64,000 nucleotides of DNA from Pseudoalteromonas sp. UG3-2 (GCF_037120705.1 NZ_JAWLJU010000001.1:620001-684000); one strand, 5' to 3'. Counted from the first letter of the stretch, positions 8,563-17,870 are shown. Numbers and translations are program-made. The notes: a model not told the origin generated them from the sequence alone.

Positions 8563-9192
8563 ATGATACCATCACCTTTTTATGCCGTGATCACCGCCGA
8601 TATAGTTGCCTCGCAAACCCTATCTAGGCAGCAATTAGAGCAACTACAACAACAGTTAGCAATATACTTAGCGGAGCTGGCGCAGCGGTATCAAGGCAAT
8701 TACCAGTTTTATCGTGGCGACGGCTTCCAACTTGTGATTGCAGCGACCAGCGAAGTGTTTCGCTGTGCAGTCTGTATTAGGTTACTGCTGCGCAGCTTGG
8801 CCAGTGATGCTAGGTTGAGCTTAGCAACAGGCAGCATCACCAGTGACATAACCGATTTAGCTACCGCCTCTGGGGCTGCATTAACCGCAGCAGGGCGGGG
8901 CTTAGATACCATTGGCCAACATCGCTTAACCTATCATGGCGATTGCTGTGACCACTTTGCACTTAACATTGCCTTTATTGATCAGAAAATAAGTAGCTTA
9001 ACTAAACGCCAAGCTGAAGCACTTTTTATTCATCTGTCAGAGCCGCAGTTAAACCATGCAGGAATTGCTAAGCGGCTTGATAGCAGCCGTGTCAATGTCA
9101 CTAAATTGCTCAATAGCGCACACTATGATTTGTTCGACGCGTTTTTACGCCTTGCCAGCAAGGTGACCCAGAGCCAGTACAAAGGTGTATAA
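8563..9192 (+). CDS. SatD-like protein with C-terminal helix-turn-helix
   Basis: A 209-residue protein. Residues 1-140 resemble the SatD family, a fold akin to nucleotide cyclase domains, starting YAVITADIVASQTLS and containing FYRGDGFQLVI. Residues 144-200 look like a helix-turn-helix (SLTKRQAEALFIHLSEP, then HAGIAKRLDSSRVNVTKLL). The pairing with a DUF3307 membrane protein directly downstream is a recurrent arrangement in gammaproteobacteria as I recall it. Two palindromic operators lie immediately upstream, so autoregulation is likely. The stop codon is directly followed by the next start. Ligand and targets are unknown. Confidence 0.7.
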   Translation: MIPSPFYAVITADIVASQTLSRQQLEQLQQQLAIYLAELAQRYQGNYQFYRGDGFQLVIAATSEVFRCAVCIRLLLRSLASDARLSLATGSITSDITDLATASGAALTAAGRGLDTIGQHRLTYHGDCCDHFALNIAFIDQKISSLTKRQAEALFIHLSEPQLNHAGIAKRLDSSRVNVTKLLNSAHYDLFDAFLRLASKVTQSQYKGV

Positions 9193-9948
9193 ATGAAAGA
9201 ATGGTACGTTTTACTGTTATGGTTGGTTATCGCCCACACCTTAGCAGACTTCTACTTGCAGCCAATGAGTTGGGTTAATCACAGAAATAAACAACATTAC
9301 CGCTCAATTAAGCTTATTTGGCATGCTTTGCTGCATGGTGCAGCGGCCTGTAGCGCTGTGGCCGTTTGGCAAGCCACGCTGGGATGGGGACTGGCGATTT
9401 CAGCGCTGTATTATGCGCTGGGTATTGCCGCGTCCCATTACCTGATTGACTTAGCAAAATCCTATTCCAATAAAGGCGTGATACCATTTTTACTGGATCA
9501 ACTCTGCCACCTGCTAGTCATCTTGTTCGTTGCTTGGCACGCTGCAGAGCCGCCGGTGACTCTAAGCGCACTACTGCAGCCGCTCAATAACATCTCCTTT
9601 TTGGTGCTCATTACCGGTTATTTGTTGGTACTACAGCCTGCCTCGGTATTTACCCGAATGTTATTAGAGCGCTGGCAGTTTACTAACCCAGATAGCACCA
9701 GTCTTCCGCAAGCAGGTAGCCTTATCGGGCAGTTAGAGCGACTGCTATTATTAAGTTGCGTGCTGTTAGACAGCTGGGCTGCCATTGGCTTCATCTTGGC
9801 TGCCAAATCTATTTTCCGATTTGGTGACTTAACGCAAAGTCGAGACCGCAAGCTCACCGAGTATGTGATGCTTGGCACACTCATCAATGTCTTAATTGCT
9901 TTGGCCATTGGTACCGCAGTTAAATCATTTCTGACGCTCACGCCATAA
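9193..9948 (+). CDS. DUF3307 integral membrane protein
   Basis: A 251-residue protein with about six to seven membrane segments. The opening LLLWLVIAHTLADFYLQP, the later HALLHGAAACSAV and the SHYLIDLAKS motif are DUF3307 hallmarks (His/Asp residues inside membrane helices). The ATG follows the preceding stop with no gap, so it is co-translated with the SatD-like protein. Function is unknown; the conserved polar residues in helices could bind a metal or a lipid head group, which is speculation. Confidence 0.8.
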   Translation: MKEWYVLLLWLVIAHTLADFYLQPMSWVNHRNKQHYRSIKLIWHALLHGAAACSAVAVWQATLGWGLAISALYYALGIAASHYLIDLAKSYSNKGVIPFLLDQLCHLLVILFVAWHAAEPPVTLSALLQPLNNISFLVLITGYLLVLQPASVFTRMLLERWQFTNPDSTSLPQAGSLIGQLERLLLLSCVLLDSWAAIGFILAAKSIFRFGDLTQSRDRKLTEYVMLGTLINVLIALAIGTAVKSFLTLTP

Positions 9949-9965
9949 CACTTGACATTGCCTAG

Positions 9966-9993
9966 GATGCCTGCAAAATATTCTGCAGGCATC
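9966..9993. terminator. Strong hairpin after the SatD/DUF3307 operon
   Basis: A perfect ten-base stem (GATGCCTGCA with TGCAGGCATC) and an eight-base loop. No clear T tract follows, so it could be a terminator or a processing hairpin in the leader of the ABC-F gene. Confidence 0.5.
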
Positions 9994-10179
9994 GACCTCA
10001 CCATTCTATTTCAGGAGCCGCCATCACCATGAATAACTAAGCCTATTGTAACTGTCGAATGTATTTTTCTTTCCAGTGCAAGGCTTTGGTATTTTTGTGA
10101 TGCCCACCTTCTTAAACCAACGTAACTTTGGGTCTAATACTACTCGCTTATGCACGCCTTTAACTAGGAGCATATTGGT

Positions 10180-11721
10180 ATGCCAAGAATACAGTTAAAA
10201 GATGCAGGGATCATGCTGGCTGATGGCCGCCCCCTTTTTCAACACCTCGATGTTAATCTCACCCAACAGTTTATTGCCATCACCGGGCCCAATGGCGCAG
10301 GTAAGTCACATCTACTTGCGGCGATGGCAAAACAAACGCCACTAACTTCAGGGCATCAGCAAATCCAAGGTCAATATTATTACCTGCCACAAGATGCCGC
10401 ACATCGCTTTAATTCGATTGCCGCAATGCTGGGGATCGAGCAAAAACTCAACGCGCTGCAGCGTGCTCAGTGCGGTCAAGCGGATCCCCATGACTTTGCT
10501 ATCATTGCCGATGATTGGCAGCTTGAGCACCGTTGGCAGGCGCAATTACAGCCACAGCAGTTAGCATTGACAACCCCCTTTACGGACAAAAGCCCAGGTC
10601 AACGAATGCAAAGCTTTATCGCCGCATTGCTTAGCGAGCCCGCTATCTTGTTGTTAGATGAGCCCAGTAACCACATGGACAGTAAGCATCGTCATTGGCT
10701 CGCCACGCAATTGCAGCAACACAGCGCTGGGGTCGCCATTGTCAGCCATGACCCTGTGTTATTAGATGCAGCGGATCATATTCTCTATCTGGAAAACGGT
10801 GCTATACAACATCATTCCCTAGGGTTTACCGCGCTGCAGCAAAGCCTTGCTCAACAACAGCGTAAGTTGCAGCAACATCATCAGGCACAAAAAGCCCAGT
10901 CTCGGGCATTACAACAGGCCTTACACAAAGCTCAAGCGCAACAGCAACGGCAACAATCAAAAGGCAAGCAAAAGGTACGTGCTGGCAGTCAAAACAAATT
11001 AGAGGCTGACTTTAAAGCAGATAGAAACGCAAAACGGTTGGCCCAGCAAAGCCATAAATTGCAGCAGTCACAGCAGCAACTTAAGCAAGACTCACAGTAC
11101 TATAACGATAAACAGCAGCGGTTTTACTTTAACCAATCAACTCAGAGTAGGGCCGTTATTGAGCTGGCCGATGCGCAACTGCCTTATGTACAGCAGCCAC
11201 CGCTAAATGTGCGTTTTACCACCGCTCACCGTCTGCGCTTGTTAGGAGGCAATGGCACAGGAAAGTCTGTATTACTAAAAACTCTGGCAGGGCAATTGGA
11301 TATTGTCCACGGCCGCATTGCTTGTCCTACTGAGATGATCTACCTCGATCAACATTGCAGCTGGTTAAGCGATGAGTGCAGTTTACTTGATGCCGCTTGT
11401 CGCCGACTCGATAAACCGCAACATGAAATCATCACCGCTTTTGCCAGCGTCGGGATCACTGTAAATCAGGTATCTCAGCCCATAACGCAATTAAGTGGTG
11501 GAGAAAAAGTAAAAGCGGCAATCATTATCGCCATCCAGTTAGAGGGTTACTTATTGCTCGATGAACCAGACAATCACCTCGATATTAACGCGCAGCTCGA
11601 GCTTGCGGCGGTGTTAAACCAAATCCCAAACGGTTTTATGCTGGTCAGCCATAATGATTATTTTTGTCAGCAACTCGAGGAGGTTAGGACAATGACTTTG
11701 ACCACAACTGGGGTGTTATAG
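10180..11721 (+). CDS. ABC-F family ATPase
   Basis: A 513-residue soluble protein with two ABC ATPase domains and no membrane segments. Domain 1 has Walker A GPNGAGKS (36-43) and Walker B ILLLDEPSNHMD; domain 2 has GGNGTGKS (about 355-362), signature LSGGEK and Walker B YLLLDEPDNHLD. The linker between them (about 215-300) is a Gln/Lys-rich coiled coil, as in ribosome-binding ABC-F factors. The first signature reads SPGQR instead of LSGGQ. ABC-F proteins act in the ribosomal E site, in translation control or antibiotic protection. The subgroup here resembles the Uup/YheS-like or short unclassified forms. The 230-base upstream region holds a strong hairpin and a three-codon ATG-AAT-AAC-TAA frame at 10029. 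Confidence 0.85.
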   Translation: MPRIQLKDAGIMLADGRPLFQHLDVNLTQQFIAITGPNGAGKSHLLAAMAKQTPLTSGHQQIQGQYYYLPQDAAHRFNSIAAMLGIEQKLNALQRAQCGQADPHDFAIIADDWQLEHRWQAQLQPQQLALTTPFTDKSPGQRMQSFIAALLSEPAILLLDEPSNHMDSKHRHWLATQLQQHSAGVAIVSHDPVLLDAADHILYLENGAIQHHSLGFTALQQSLAQQQRKLQQHHQAQKAQSRALQQALHKAQAQQQRQQSKGKQKVRAGSQNKLEADFKADRNAKRLAQQSHKLQQSQQQLKQDSQYYNDKQQRFYFNQSTQSRAVIELADAQLPYVQQPPLNVRFTTAHRLRLLGGNGTGKSVLLKTLAGQLDIVHGRIACPTEMIYLDQHCSWLSDECSLLDAACRRLDKPQHEIITAFASVGITVNQVSQPITQLSGGEKVKAAIIIAIQLEGYLLLDEPDNHLDINAQLELAAVLNQIPNGFMLVSHNDYFCQQLEEVRTMTLTTTGVL

Positions 11722-11738
11722 CCTAACGTCTGATAAAA

Positions 11739-11768
11739 AAAGGGGGAGGAAGGAACGCCTCCCCCTTT
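11739..11768. terminator. Bidirectional terminator between the ABC-F and DUF4198 genes
   Basis: A perfect 11-base stem (AAAGGGGGAGG with CCTCCCCCTTT) and an eight-base loop. On the minus strand it is followed by seven Ts, so it is strongest for the leftward TonB receptor operon; on the plus strand it ends in TTT. Confidence 0.8.
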
Positions 11769-11857
11769 GGCACTTAGTGGCGTCTCTGTAATAACCACTA
11801 AACTGACGTAGCTTACGGCGACTGCTGTGCCGCTAGCTACTTTGGACGGTTACGGTA

Positions 11858-12685
11858 TTAAAGCGGTAATACCTCAAGTGTGGTGACATAACTGCCAACA
11901 CGCTTACTAGCAGGGGCTTGTGCGCGTTCATCTTGGTACTCAACTTCAAGCCAATACATCCCAGGTTGCGACAATGTCATGGTTACCTCACCATTGGCAT
12001 CCGCAGTGTATTTATTGGCCGAGGCCTTATCACGGTACTTTTCATCTTGGCGTACTAGGGTCATTTCAGCTCCCTTGGCCGCTTCTCCATCCATGGTGAA
12101 CTGTAAAGTAAAGGCTTCGCCAGTATATAAATCATTAGGGTGGCTAATGGGGTTAAGTTCCAATCCCTTACCTGTGGGTTTTAGAGCAGTTTGGTTAGGC
12201 GCGCCTAAGGTGACAAACACCTCCAGCCTTCTGGCGACATCGGTAACCTGTAAATCCTCTGCTGTTTTCGGCACTTGTTGATTAAAGTCAGCCAGCGTTG
12301 CCACTTTGCCACGACCTGGCCAATAACGCTTCTTGCCATCACTATCAGTCCAACGTGCCACTAGCGAGCGACTTTGATTGAAGACTTTATAGGTACCAGG
12401 CTGAGTGAGCTCTAGATCAAAGACACTGCGGTATTTCAACTTTGCTTTATTTTGCAGAGCCACGTTATTTCCCGAAGGAGATAGGGCAGTCAACCGCTCT
12501 ACAGGATAAGCGTAATGATCGGGATTAAAAATACCATTGGCAATTGCCGCGTCAAAGGTCACCCACTCACTGTCGCCAGATACCACCGTGGTGCTGGGTT
12601 TGATCCACACTCGGTGGGCTTCACTAAGTGGACTGTAGGCAGCGAGTGCAACTAAAACAGTAGAAACGAGTGATGAAATTTTCAA
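11858..12685 (-). CDS. DUF4198 periplasmic protein
   Basis: A 275-residue exported protein with a signal peptide ending near SEAHR (about residue 23). The mature start HRVWIKPSTTVVSGDSEWVTF and the later GEAFTLQFTMDGEAAKGAEMTL, a beta-sandwich domain, match DUF4198, which is often found with metal or iron uptake systems. It is the third gene of an operon with a TonB-dependent receptor and a PepSY/DUF2271 membrane protein, two bases from the latter, and so probably handles the imported metal or chelate in the periplasm. Confidence 0.75.
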   Translation of the reverse strand: MKISSLVSTVLVALAAYSPLSEAHRVWIKPSTTVVSGDSEWVTFDAAIANGIFNPDHYAYPVERLTALSPSGNNVALQNKAKLKYRSVFDLELTQPGTYKVFNQSRSLVARWTDSDGKKRYWPGRGKVATLADFNQQVPKTAEDLQVTDVARRLEVFVTLGAPNQTALKPTGKGLELNPISHPNDLYTGEAFTLQFTMDGEAAKGAEMTLVRQDEKYRDKASANKYTADANGEVTMTLSQPGMYWLEVEYQDERAQAPASKRVGSYVTTLEVLPL

Positions 12686-12687
12686 AA

Positions 12688-13791
12688 TTAGGGCTCCATA
12701 GTTAATATTATTGTGGCAAGCTCAGACTTACCTTCTGCAATCACAGTGACCGGTTTGGTGATCGGCAATGAGATAGGTAGCTTAATGACCTCGCGACCAC
12801 CCAGCTCACGGGCAGCTTCGACAAACAGGGTATAGTCACCGTTAGGCAGAGCCTTAAATTCCTCTTGCCACGGTGATAGATCTATTTTCGCCTTACCGGG
12901 CCGTCTGGTTGCGCCTGTGACACCGTCAATCGGTAGAGATAAGCTGCGGCCACTGCGACGCCACCATAAGCGCATATCTTTCAACCACTTTTCTCCCTCG
13001 CGCTGCGCTAGGTTAATGTCGTACCAAATGGCAATATCAACCACGCGGCGCTGTTTACTATTCGCTAGCCAAACGGCGACATAAGGAGGATGGTACTCCG
13101 CGACATTAAGACGCGGAATGTTCACTTCCAGCGTATCGGCTTTGGCATGAGCCGGAAACATCAACACCAAAGCCGGTAATACCAATCCTGCAGCCACCAG
13201 CGGCCAAGTCGACTTCCGGGCTCTGGAATGTTTATACAACAGCCATAACCCCGTTACTGAAAAAACCACACACGCTAGTGAAAAAACATCAATAAACATA
13301 CGCCATGCAAATCCTGTATTTCGTCCTTTATGAAGATCGTTGAGATAGGAAACCCAACCCCGGTCGGTTATTTCTTGATAAAACTCGCCACTGTCGAGGG
13401 CAACACTAAACCAACCATCGCCACCTGCACGCGGCATAGCAACATACAGCTCATAGTCACTCCACTGCAGCTGTTTTAGAGCAGGTAAGGTCGCGCCGGT
13501 TTGCGATTGATACCAGGACACAAAACTGTGCGGTAAGGTATTGTTTGCTGCCGATGCTTTTAATGCTGACAACAGCGCTTCCGGCACCACGGCTTCATGG
13601 GCCTGAGTATGAGGCTTGGCCTCAATCTCACTGGCGTGGTTCAAAGTGATCCCCGTCAGGGCAAATAGCAGCAAACCCACTAAGCAAACCGCTGAACTCA
13701 TCCAATGCCAAGTGCGCCAATCAAATAGCTTTTTCAGCCGTTTTTTTGGGCGCTTGGCTCGCTGACGTGAGGTCGTCATTAAAAGCTCCAT
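12688..13791 (-). CDS. PepSY-associated membrane protein with DUF2271 domain
   Basis: A 367-residue protein. An N-terminal membrane helix (about 29-50) carries the ALTGITLNHA motif of PepSY-associated TM proteins. A periplasmic part contains SYLNDLHKGRNTGFAWRMF, a second helix pair lies at about 165-215, and a C-terminal DUF2271 domain (about 220-355) includes YVAVWLANSKQRRVVDIAIW. Related proteins serve iron or haem uptake, sometimes as ferric reductases. It overlaps the end of the TonB receptor gene by 13 bases, so the two are coupled. A reductase role is inference from the operon and family. Confidence 0.8.
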   Translation of the reverse strand: MELLMTTSRQRAKRPKKRLKKLFDWRTWHWMSSAVCLVGLLLFALTGITLNHASEIEAKPHTQAHEAVVPEALLSALKASAANNTLPHSFVSWYQSQTGATLPALKQLQWSDYELYVAMPRAGGDGWFSVALDSGEFYQEITDRGWVSYLNDLHKGRNTGFAWRMFIDVFSLACVVFSVTGLWLLYKHSRARKSTWPLVAAGLVLPALVLMFPAHAKADTLEVNIPRLNVAEYHPPYVAVWLANSKQRRVVDIAIWYDINLAQREGEKWLKDMRLWWRRSGRSLSLPIDGVTGATRRPGKAKIDLSPWQEEFKALPNGDYTLFVEAARELGGREVIKLPISLPITKPVTVIAEGKSELATIILTMEP

Positions 13792-15773
13792 GCCAATGAG
13801 GCCCAGTAGCGACGACCGTCCTCAATGTAACCGTATTCCGCTTCTGTGATCTTTTCATCAAACAGGTTATACACCCCAACACCGAGTTTGATACTGCGGT
13901 TGAGCTGATAGTTGGCCCCCAGATCGGTTAAATTATAGGAAGGCGCAACTAAGCTACGCTGTGATGGCCCAGTCACAGGCTGACTTTCCTCGCCACGATA
14001 ATGGAAGCGCAGCCAGCTGCTTAAGGCATTGCTGTGTTGATAGTTCAATGAAGCTTGAAATAAATGCTTCGGCAACTGATTTAATGGGTTGCCAGCATAA
14101 GCACCGGTTTTTTGTTCCGAGTCGGTATAGGTGTAGTTGGCATTGAGTTTTAATTGCTTAGTTAACTGACCGGTAAAGCTGACTTCTCCCCCTTGGGTGG
14201 TGGCTTCATCGACATTGACATAAGTAGTTGGTAACGAACCAAATTCATTTGGGCCATCGGTGCACTTAGTTAACGGGCACGATACACGAGAAATCTTATC
14301 ATCGAATTCATTATAAAATACCGTCGCAGAGGCTGAGACACCGTCATTGAAGTCAACATACATGCCTAACTCGTAATTAAGCGACGTTTCTGGGTTTAGA
14401 TCTGGGTTGCCGTAAATGTTGCCGCCACGGCTTACCTGTCCCCATGCTGCGGTACTTTGCCTTAGGTTTGGTGCTCTAAACCCGCTTGATATGCCACCTT
14501 TTACGGTGACTCTATCTGACGCATTAAACACACCATATAAGCGTGGGCTAAGGTGACCACCAAAGTTACCATCTTTGTCATAGCGCAGTCCCATTGTCAG
14601 GGCAAAGGGCTCTACTAAACGCCATTCATCTTCAGCAAAAACCGACCACTGATCGTTATCAACTTGCTCTAGATCGCTGATCCGGTTACTGGTTTTGTCG
14701 CTTAGATCCTCTTTTAGATACGCCACACCAATAGAGCTGGTGTGCAGTTCACCCAGCGGCAGTGTCCACAACGATTGTAAGTTGGTGTTTTCAACCACCA
14801 TCTCACGAGATTTATTGTCAAACTGCTCATGCTTTAGGTAAGTTCGAGAGCTACCAAATGACCAATAACCATTGTGCGCCAGTGACACCGATTCACTGTC
14901 GTATTCGGTGGTGGCTGACTCAGGGCAACCGCGACGTCCACACGGTTCACCGGGTGCCAATGGGGCCACCGTCTTGCCTAATGTGGCATCTAGGGTTTGC
15001 GAGGCCATGCCGTAATCAAACAGCCACTCATGTTGCTCAGATGGGGTATAAGCCAACTTCACCTTTAGGGTGTCGGCATCACGGCCTCTAAAGCCGGATA
15101 CTAAGTCATCTTCATCTCGCTGAGTGGTCTGGCCGTAAACTTGTATACCTAAGGTGTCTTTTACCAAGGCGCCAGCGGTAAAAAAGTTTGCTTGGTAAAT
15201 ATTGCCAGAGCGACTGTCCTCTTGGCTGGTGGTATCAAGGCGGACCTCACCATGCCAGGCATCAGGCGTCTTTTTAGTAATAATATTGATCACCCCACCA
15301 ATGGCATCAGAGCCGTATAGAGATGACATCGGGCCGCGTATAACTTCAATGCGCTCAATCGCCGCAACAGGGGGTGTCCATGCGCCTTCCACGCCCGGAC
15401 CATCACTGTTGGGGCGAGTTTCACGGGAGTTTTGTCTCTGGCCATCCACCAAAATAAGGGTGTATTGGCTGCCCATGCCTCGTAGGCTGATATCCTCTCT
15501 GTCACCTCCACCGGTCACCACAACGCCAGGCACATCAGTCATTGCGTCAGTTAAGTCACGATAAAAACGTTGCTGTAATTCCTCTTGGTCGATAACACTG
15601 ATCGAGGCTGGAGCATTTTTTAACAGCTGTTCAAAACCAGAAGCCGAGACGACTATCACCTCTACCGCTTCTTTTGTGGGTGTTTTTACATCACCCTGAG
15701 CCAAGCTAGAACACGGCAATGCAGCTGCTATAGCTAAAGAAAGTGGCGCCAAACTACGACAGGCCATCAACAT
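13779..15773 (-). CDS. TonB-dependent outer-membrane receptor (iron or siderophore type)
   Basis: About 664 residues, starting at the ATG at 15773, which has GGAGG seven bases upstream; a longer in-frame ATG at 15821 lies inside the Fur-box region and is unlikely. It has a signal peptide (to about LAQG), a plug domain with PASISVIDQEEL, IERIEVIRGPMSSLYGSDAIGGVINI and the usual barrel, ending in the C-terminal aromatic F (SLAWSF). The plug wording is that of ferric-siderophore or colicin-I-type receptors. The Fur-like box just upstream and the downstream PepSY/DUF2271 and DUF4198 genes support iron uptake. The ligand is unknown. Confidence 0.9.
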   Translation of the reverse strand: MLMACRSLAPLSLAIAAALPCSSLAQGDVKTPTKEAVEVIVVSASGFEQLLKNAPASISVIDQEELQQRFYRDLTDAMTDVPGVVVTGGGDREDISLRGMGSQYTLILVDGQRQNSRETRPNSDGPGVEGAWTPPVAAIERIEVIRGPMSSLYGSDAIGGVINIITKKTPDAWHGEVRLDTTSQEDSRSGNIYQANFFTAGALVKDTLGIQVYGQTTQRDEDDLVSGFRGRDADTLKVKLAYTPSEQHEWLFDYGMASQTLDATLGKTVAPLAPGEPCGRRGCPESATTEYDSESVSLAHNGYWSFGSSRTYLKHEQFDNKSREMVVENTNLQSLWTLPLGELHTSSIGVAYLKEDLSDKTSNRISDLEQVDNDQWSVFAEDEWRLVEPFALTMGLRYDKDGNFGGHLSPRLYGVFNASDRVTVKGGISSGFRAPNLRQSTAAWGQVSRGGNIYGNPDLNPETSLNYELGMYVDFNDGVSASATVFYNEFDDKISRVSCPLTKCTDGPNEFGSLPTTYVNVDEATTQGGEVSFTGQLTKQLKLNANYTYTDSEQKTGAYAGNPLNQLPKHLFQASLNYQHSNALSSWLRFHYRGEESQPVTGPSQRSLVAPSYNLTDLGANYQLNRSIKLGVGVYNLFDEKITEAEYGYIEDGRRYWASLAWSF

Positions 15774-15805
15774 CGAGAAACCTCCATGATAGAATATAAA
15801 GTAAA

Positions 15806-15820
15806 TAGCAATTATTTTCA
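15806..15820 (-). promoter_or_regulatory. Fur-like box before the TonB receptor operon
   Basis: On the minus strand the site reads TGAAAATAATTGCTA, close to the 7-1-7 Fur core TGATAATNATTATCA (about 11 of 14 defined positions). It lies 33 bases upstream of the receptor start, where Fur would block the promoter under iron sufficiency. Confidence 0.55.
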
Positions 15821-15895
15821 TTTGTAATGGTATGATGATTGCGTCTTTTCGAGCAATGCGGTTTTTCTTAAAGGTATTTTAAGTAGGTCTTAACA

Positions 15896-16822
15896 ATGAA
15901 TCAGAAGTTAACACGAGGGCTCAGAGTGTTTGCCAAAACCGTTGAGGTGGGCAGTATGAGTAAGGCCGCGGAGTTATTACATATGACTACCTCAGCAGTG
16001 AGTCAGCAAATTAGTAAACTAGAACAAGACTTAGCCTTAAGTTTATTTAATCGCAATACCCGTAGCCTTACGCTTACCGAGGCAGGTAGCATTTACTACA
16101 AGTCAGCAATCCAAATCTTGCAAACCGCGGAGCAGGCCGAGCATGAACTGGAGCTGCTACAACACACGCCTTCTGGGGTACTAAAAATATCTGCCCCCAT
16201 AGGGTTTGGTGGCGGGTTGTTAAGCAAACCTTTGCAGTATCTCAGTGAGCAGTTTCCACAAATCAAGGTCGACTTAACTCTAACCGATGATGCCATCGAT
16301 ATTATCGCTAACAGCATCGATTTAGCCATCTGTATAGGCCCTTTACAAGATTCCGGCTTAATTGCCAGACACCTTGCTGACTGGCAGCTGATCCCCTGTG
16401 TGAGCTGCCATCACCCATTAGCAAAACTCAAGGTTTCACACCCTGAGAGCTTAGTTGCCCACGCGCTAATTGGTCACTCTAGTGCTAAGACTAACCCCTA
16501 CCAATTGCAACATCAGTCAAGCCAAGAGCAATTAACATTGTCGGCACCAAGGTTTATGGTCAACAACATGCAAGCATGCATTCAATTGACCCTAGACGGC
16601 ATTGGCTATGGTATCTTGCCGGAACCTGAGATCAGACACCACCTGGCCACAGGTCGCCTGAAGCGACTTTGCCCACAATGGAGTTTGCCTCACTACAGTG
16701 TCTATGCTGTGACTCCACATCGCGATACTGTGGCTGCAAAAACCACCGCGGCCATCGACAGTTTAAAGCAGTGGTTTACTCAGGTTTCAACGGATAACCA
16801 AGTCTTTGTTGGTAATGAATAA
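15896..16822 (+). CDS. LysR-family transcriptional regulator
   Basis: A 308-residue regulator with an N-terminal winged helix (residues 5-64; GSMSKAAELLHMTTSAVSQQISKLE) and an effector-binding domain from about residue 92. It is divergent from the iron-type TonB receptor operon, with 122 bases between the starts. It resembles the broad group of LysR proteins related to DsdC/GcvA/YafC-type regulators. It may regulate the receptor operon together with Fur, but it could equally control a distant target. Confidence 0.88.
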   Translation: MNQKLTRGLRVFAKTVEVGSMSKAAELLHMTTSAVSQQISKLEQDLALSLFNRNTRSLTLTEAGSIYYKSAIQILQTAEQAEHELELLQHTPSGVLKISAPIGFGGGLLSKPLQYLSEQFPQIKVDLTLTDDAIDIIANSIDLAICIGPLQDSGLIARHLADWQLIPCVSCHHPLAKLKVSHPESLVAHALIGHSSAKTNPYQLQHQSSQEQLTLSAPRFMVNNMQACIQLTLDGIGYGILPEPEIRHHLATGRLKRLCPQWSLPHYSVYAVTPHRDTVAAKTTAAIDSLKQWFTQVSTDNQVFVGNE

Positions 16823-16855
16823 ATAATGAAGTTAAGCACGTTTGCGTGATGAAAT

Positions 16856-16899
16856 AATTTGCCGCAACAGCACTTCCTTTTATCTGGAGGCGGCAAATT
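16856..16899. terminator. Long-loop inverted repeat after the LysR gene
   Basis: AATTTGCCGC (16856-16865) pairs perfectly with GCGGCAAATT (16890-16899) around a 24-base loop. It is a possible terminator or protein-binding site. The rest of 16900-17108 is AT-rich with no gene seen. Confidence 0.4.
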
Positions 16900-17108
16900 G
16901 GGAGAATGGATAGTGGTGTTTAATAATCATGTTTACTACATGGTTCTGTAATTTAAAAATAACGGCACGGGTTACGCTCAACCACATCAACCGCTGTAAA
17001 GTCACTATTTAAGATACATAAAAAACAAACTCATGTAAATTAATTTTAACATTTAATATACATAACTTCCCTTTTAGATTCTCTTTCCGTTTTCGGCACA
17101 TAAACAAA

Positions 17109-17134
17109 AACGCCGACTTAAATAAGCCGGCGTT
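17109..17134 (-). terminator. Terminator of the BCCT-porin operon
   Basis: Read on the minus strand: a CGCCGGCTTA stem pairing with TAAGTCGGCG (one G-T pair), a two-base turn, then TTTTTGTTT. It lies 23 bases beyond the TorF-porin stop codon. Confidence 0.75.
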
Positions 17135-17156
17135 GCAATCAGGGTGTTATATTGAT

Positions 17157-17858
17157 TTATAGGTCAAATGTGCGCGACACAGATAACACCACACGCTCAT
17201 CAGCCGTGTCCCAATCTAGGTTGGTATTTTCTGCAGCCACTTCAATGTTGAAGCCTTTAAATGCGGTTTGGTAAGCCAAACGGTAATGGTGGTAAGAAGA
17301 GTCATTGCCATCCCATGCATACTTATTACCATCTAATGAGTTAGACACATCAAAGCTGGCTCTTAAGGCATGACCTTCAGCAATCTCGAACGTATGCGCT
17401 ACCATAGCAATGGTGTGACCTGCGCCAGTGCCGAAGTAATCCCAGCTGTACCAGAAATTAAACTCAGTTTGGCCGTATTCACTGGCATAACCAAACTTAC
17501 TGTATACTTCTGGGTAGTTACCATCACTGGAGTTATCACCACCATGATAGCTGTAGTAAGCGATACCGTAGTCAACACTCCAGTTCGAGTTTAGCTCTAG
17601 GTAACGGCCAACGTAAAAGTCCCACTCAAGATCGGTGTCACCACCAAAGTCAACATTAGACGCCCAGCTGCCAGCGTAAACGCCGTTGTCGAATGCTTTG
17701 TCAATGCTGCCTTGCAGTGCAGGGTCGTTTTGCGTTTGGCTTACACCGTTAAAGGTGTAATCAGATACCCCAGTTAGTGTTGCAGACCAATCCGCTGCAG
17801 CGTGCGATGATGCTAATACTAAAGGTAATGCGCAAAGTGTTTTCTTAAAAGTTGTCAT
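17157..17858 (-). CDS. TorF-family putative porin
   Basis: A 233-residue outer-membrane protein with a signal peptide (to about AAAD, residue 23). The mature start WSATLTGVSDYTFNGVSQTQNDPALQGSIDKAF is the diagnostic opening of the TorF/Gcw_chp family, and the protein ends in the aromatic residue pattern of a beta barrel (SRTFDL). It lies 12 bases downstream of the BCCT transporter gene in the same operon. A natural reading is that the porin lets the transporter's substrate cross the outer membrane. Substrate specificity is not known. Confidence 0.8.
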   Translation of the reverse strand: MTTFKKTLCALPLVLASSHAAADWSATLTGVSDYTFNGVSQTQNDPALQGSIDKAFDNGVYAGSWASNVDFGGDTDLEWDFYVGRYLELNSNWSVDYGIAYYSYHGGDNSSDGNYPEVYSKFGYASEYGQTEFNFWYSWDYFGTGAGHTIAMVAHTFEIAEGHALRASFDVSNSLDGNKYAWDGNDSSYHHYRLAYQTAFKGFNIEVAAENTNLDWDTADERVVLSVSRTFDL

Positions 17859-17870
17859 CTGGTTGTATCC

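Noticed and set aside
15829..15849. GGTATGATGATTGCG, partly like the Ter element
   Set aside because: The core TGT and the following GTTCTT are not matched; it lies beside the Fur box and is probably promoter sequence.
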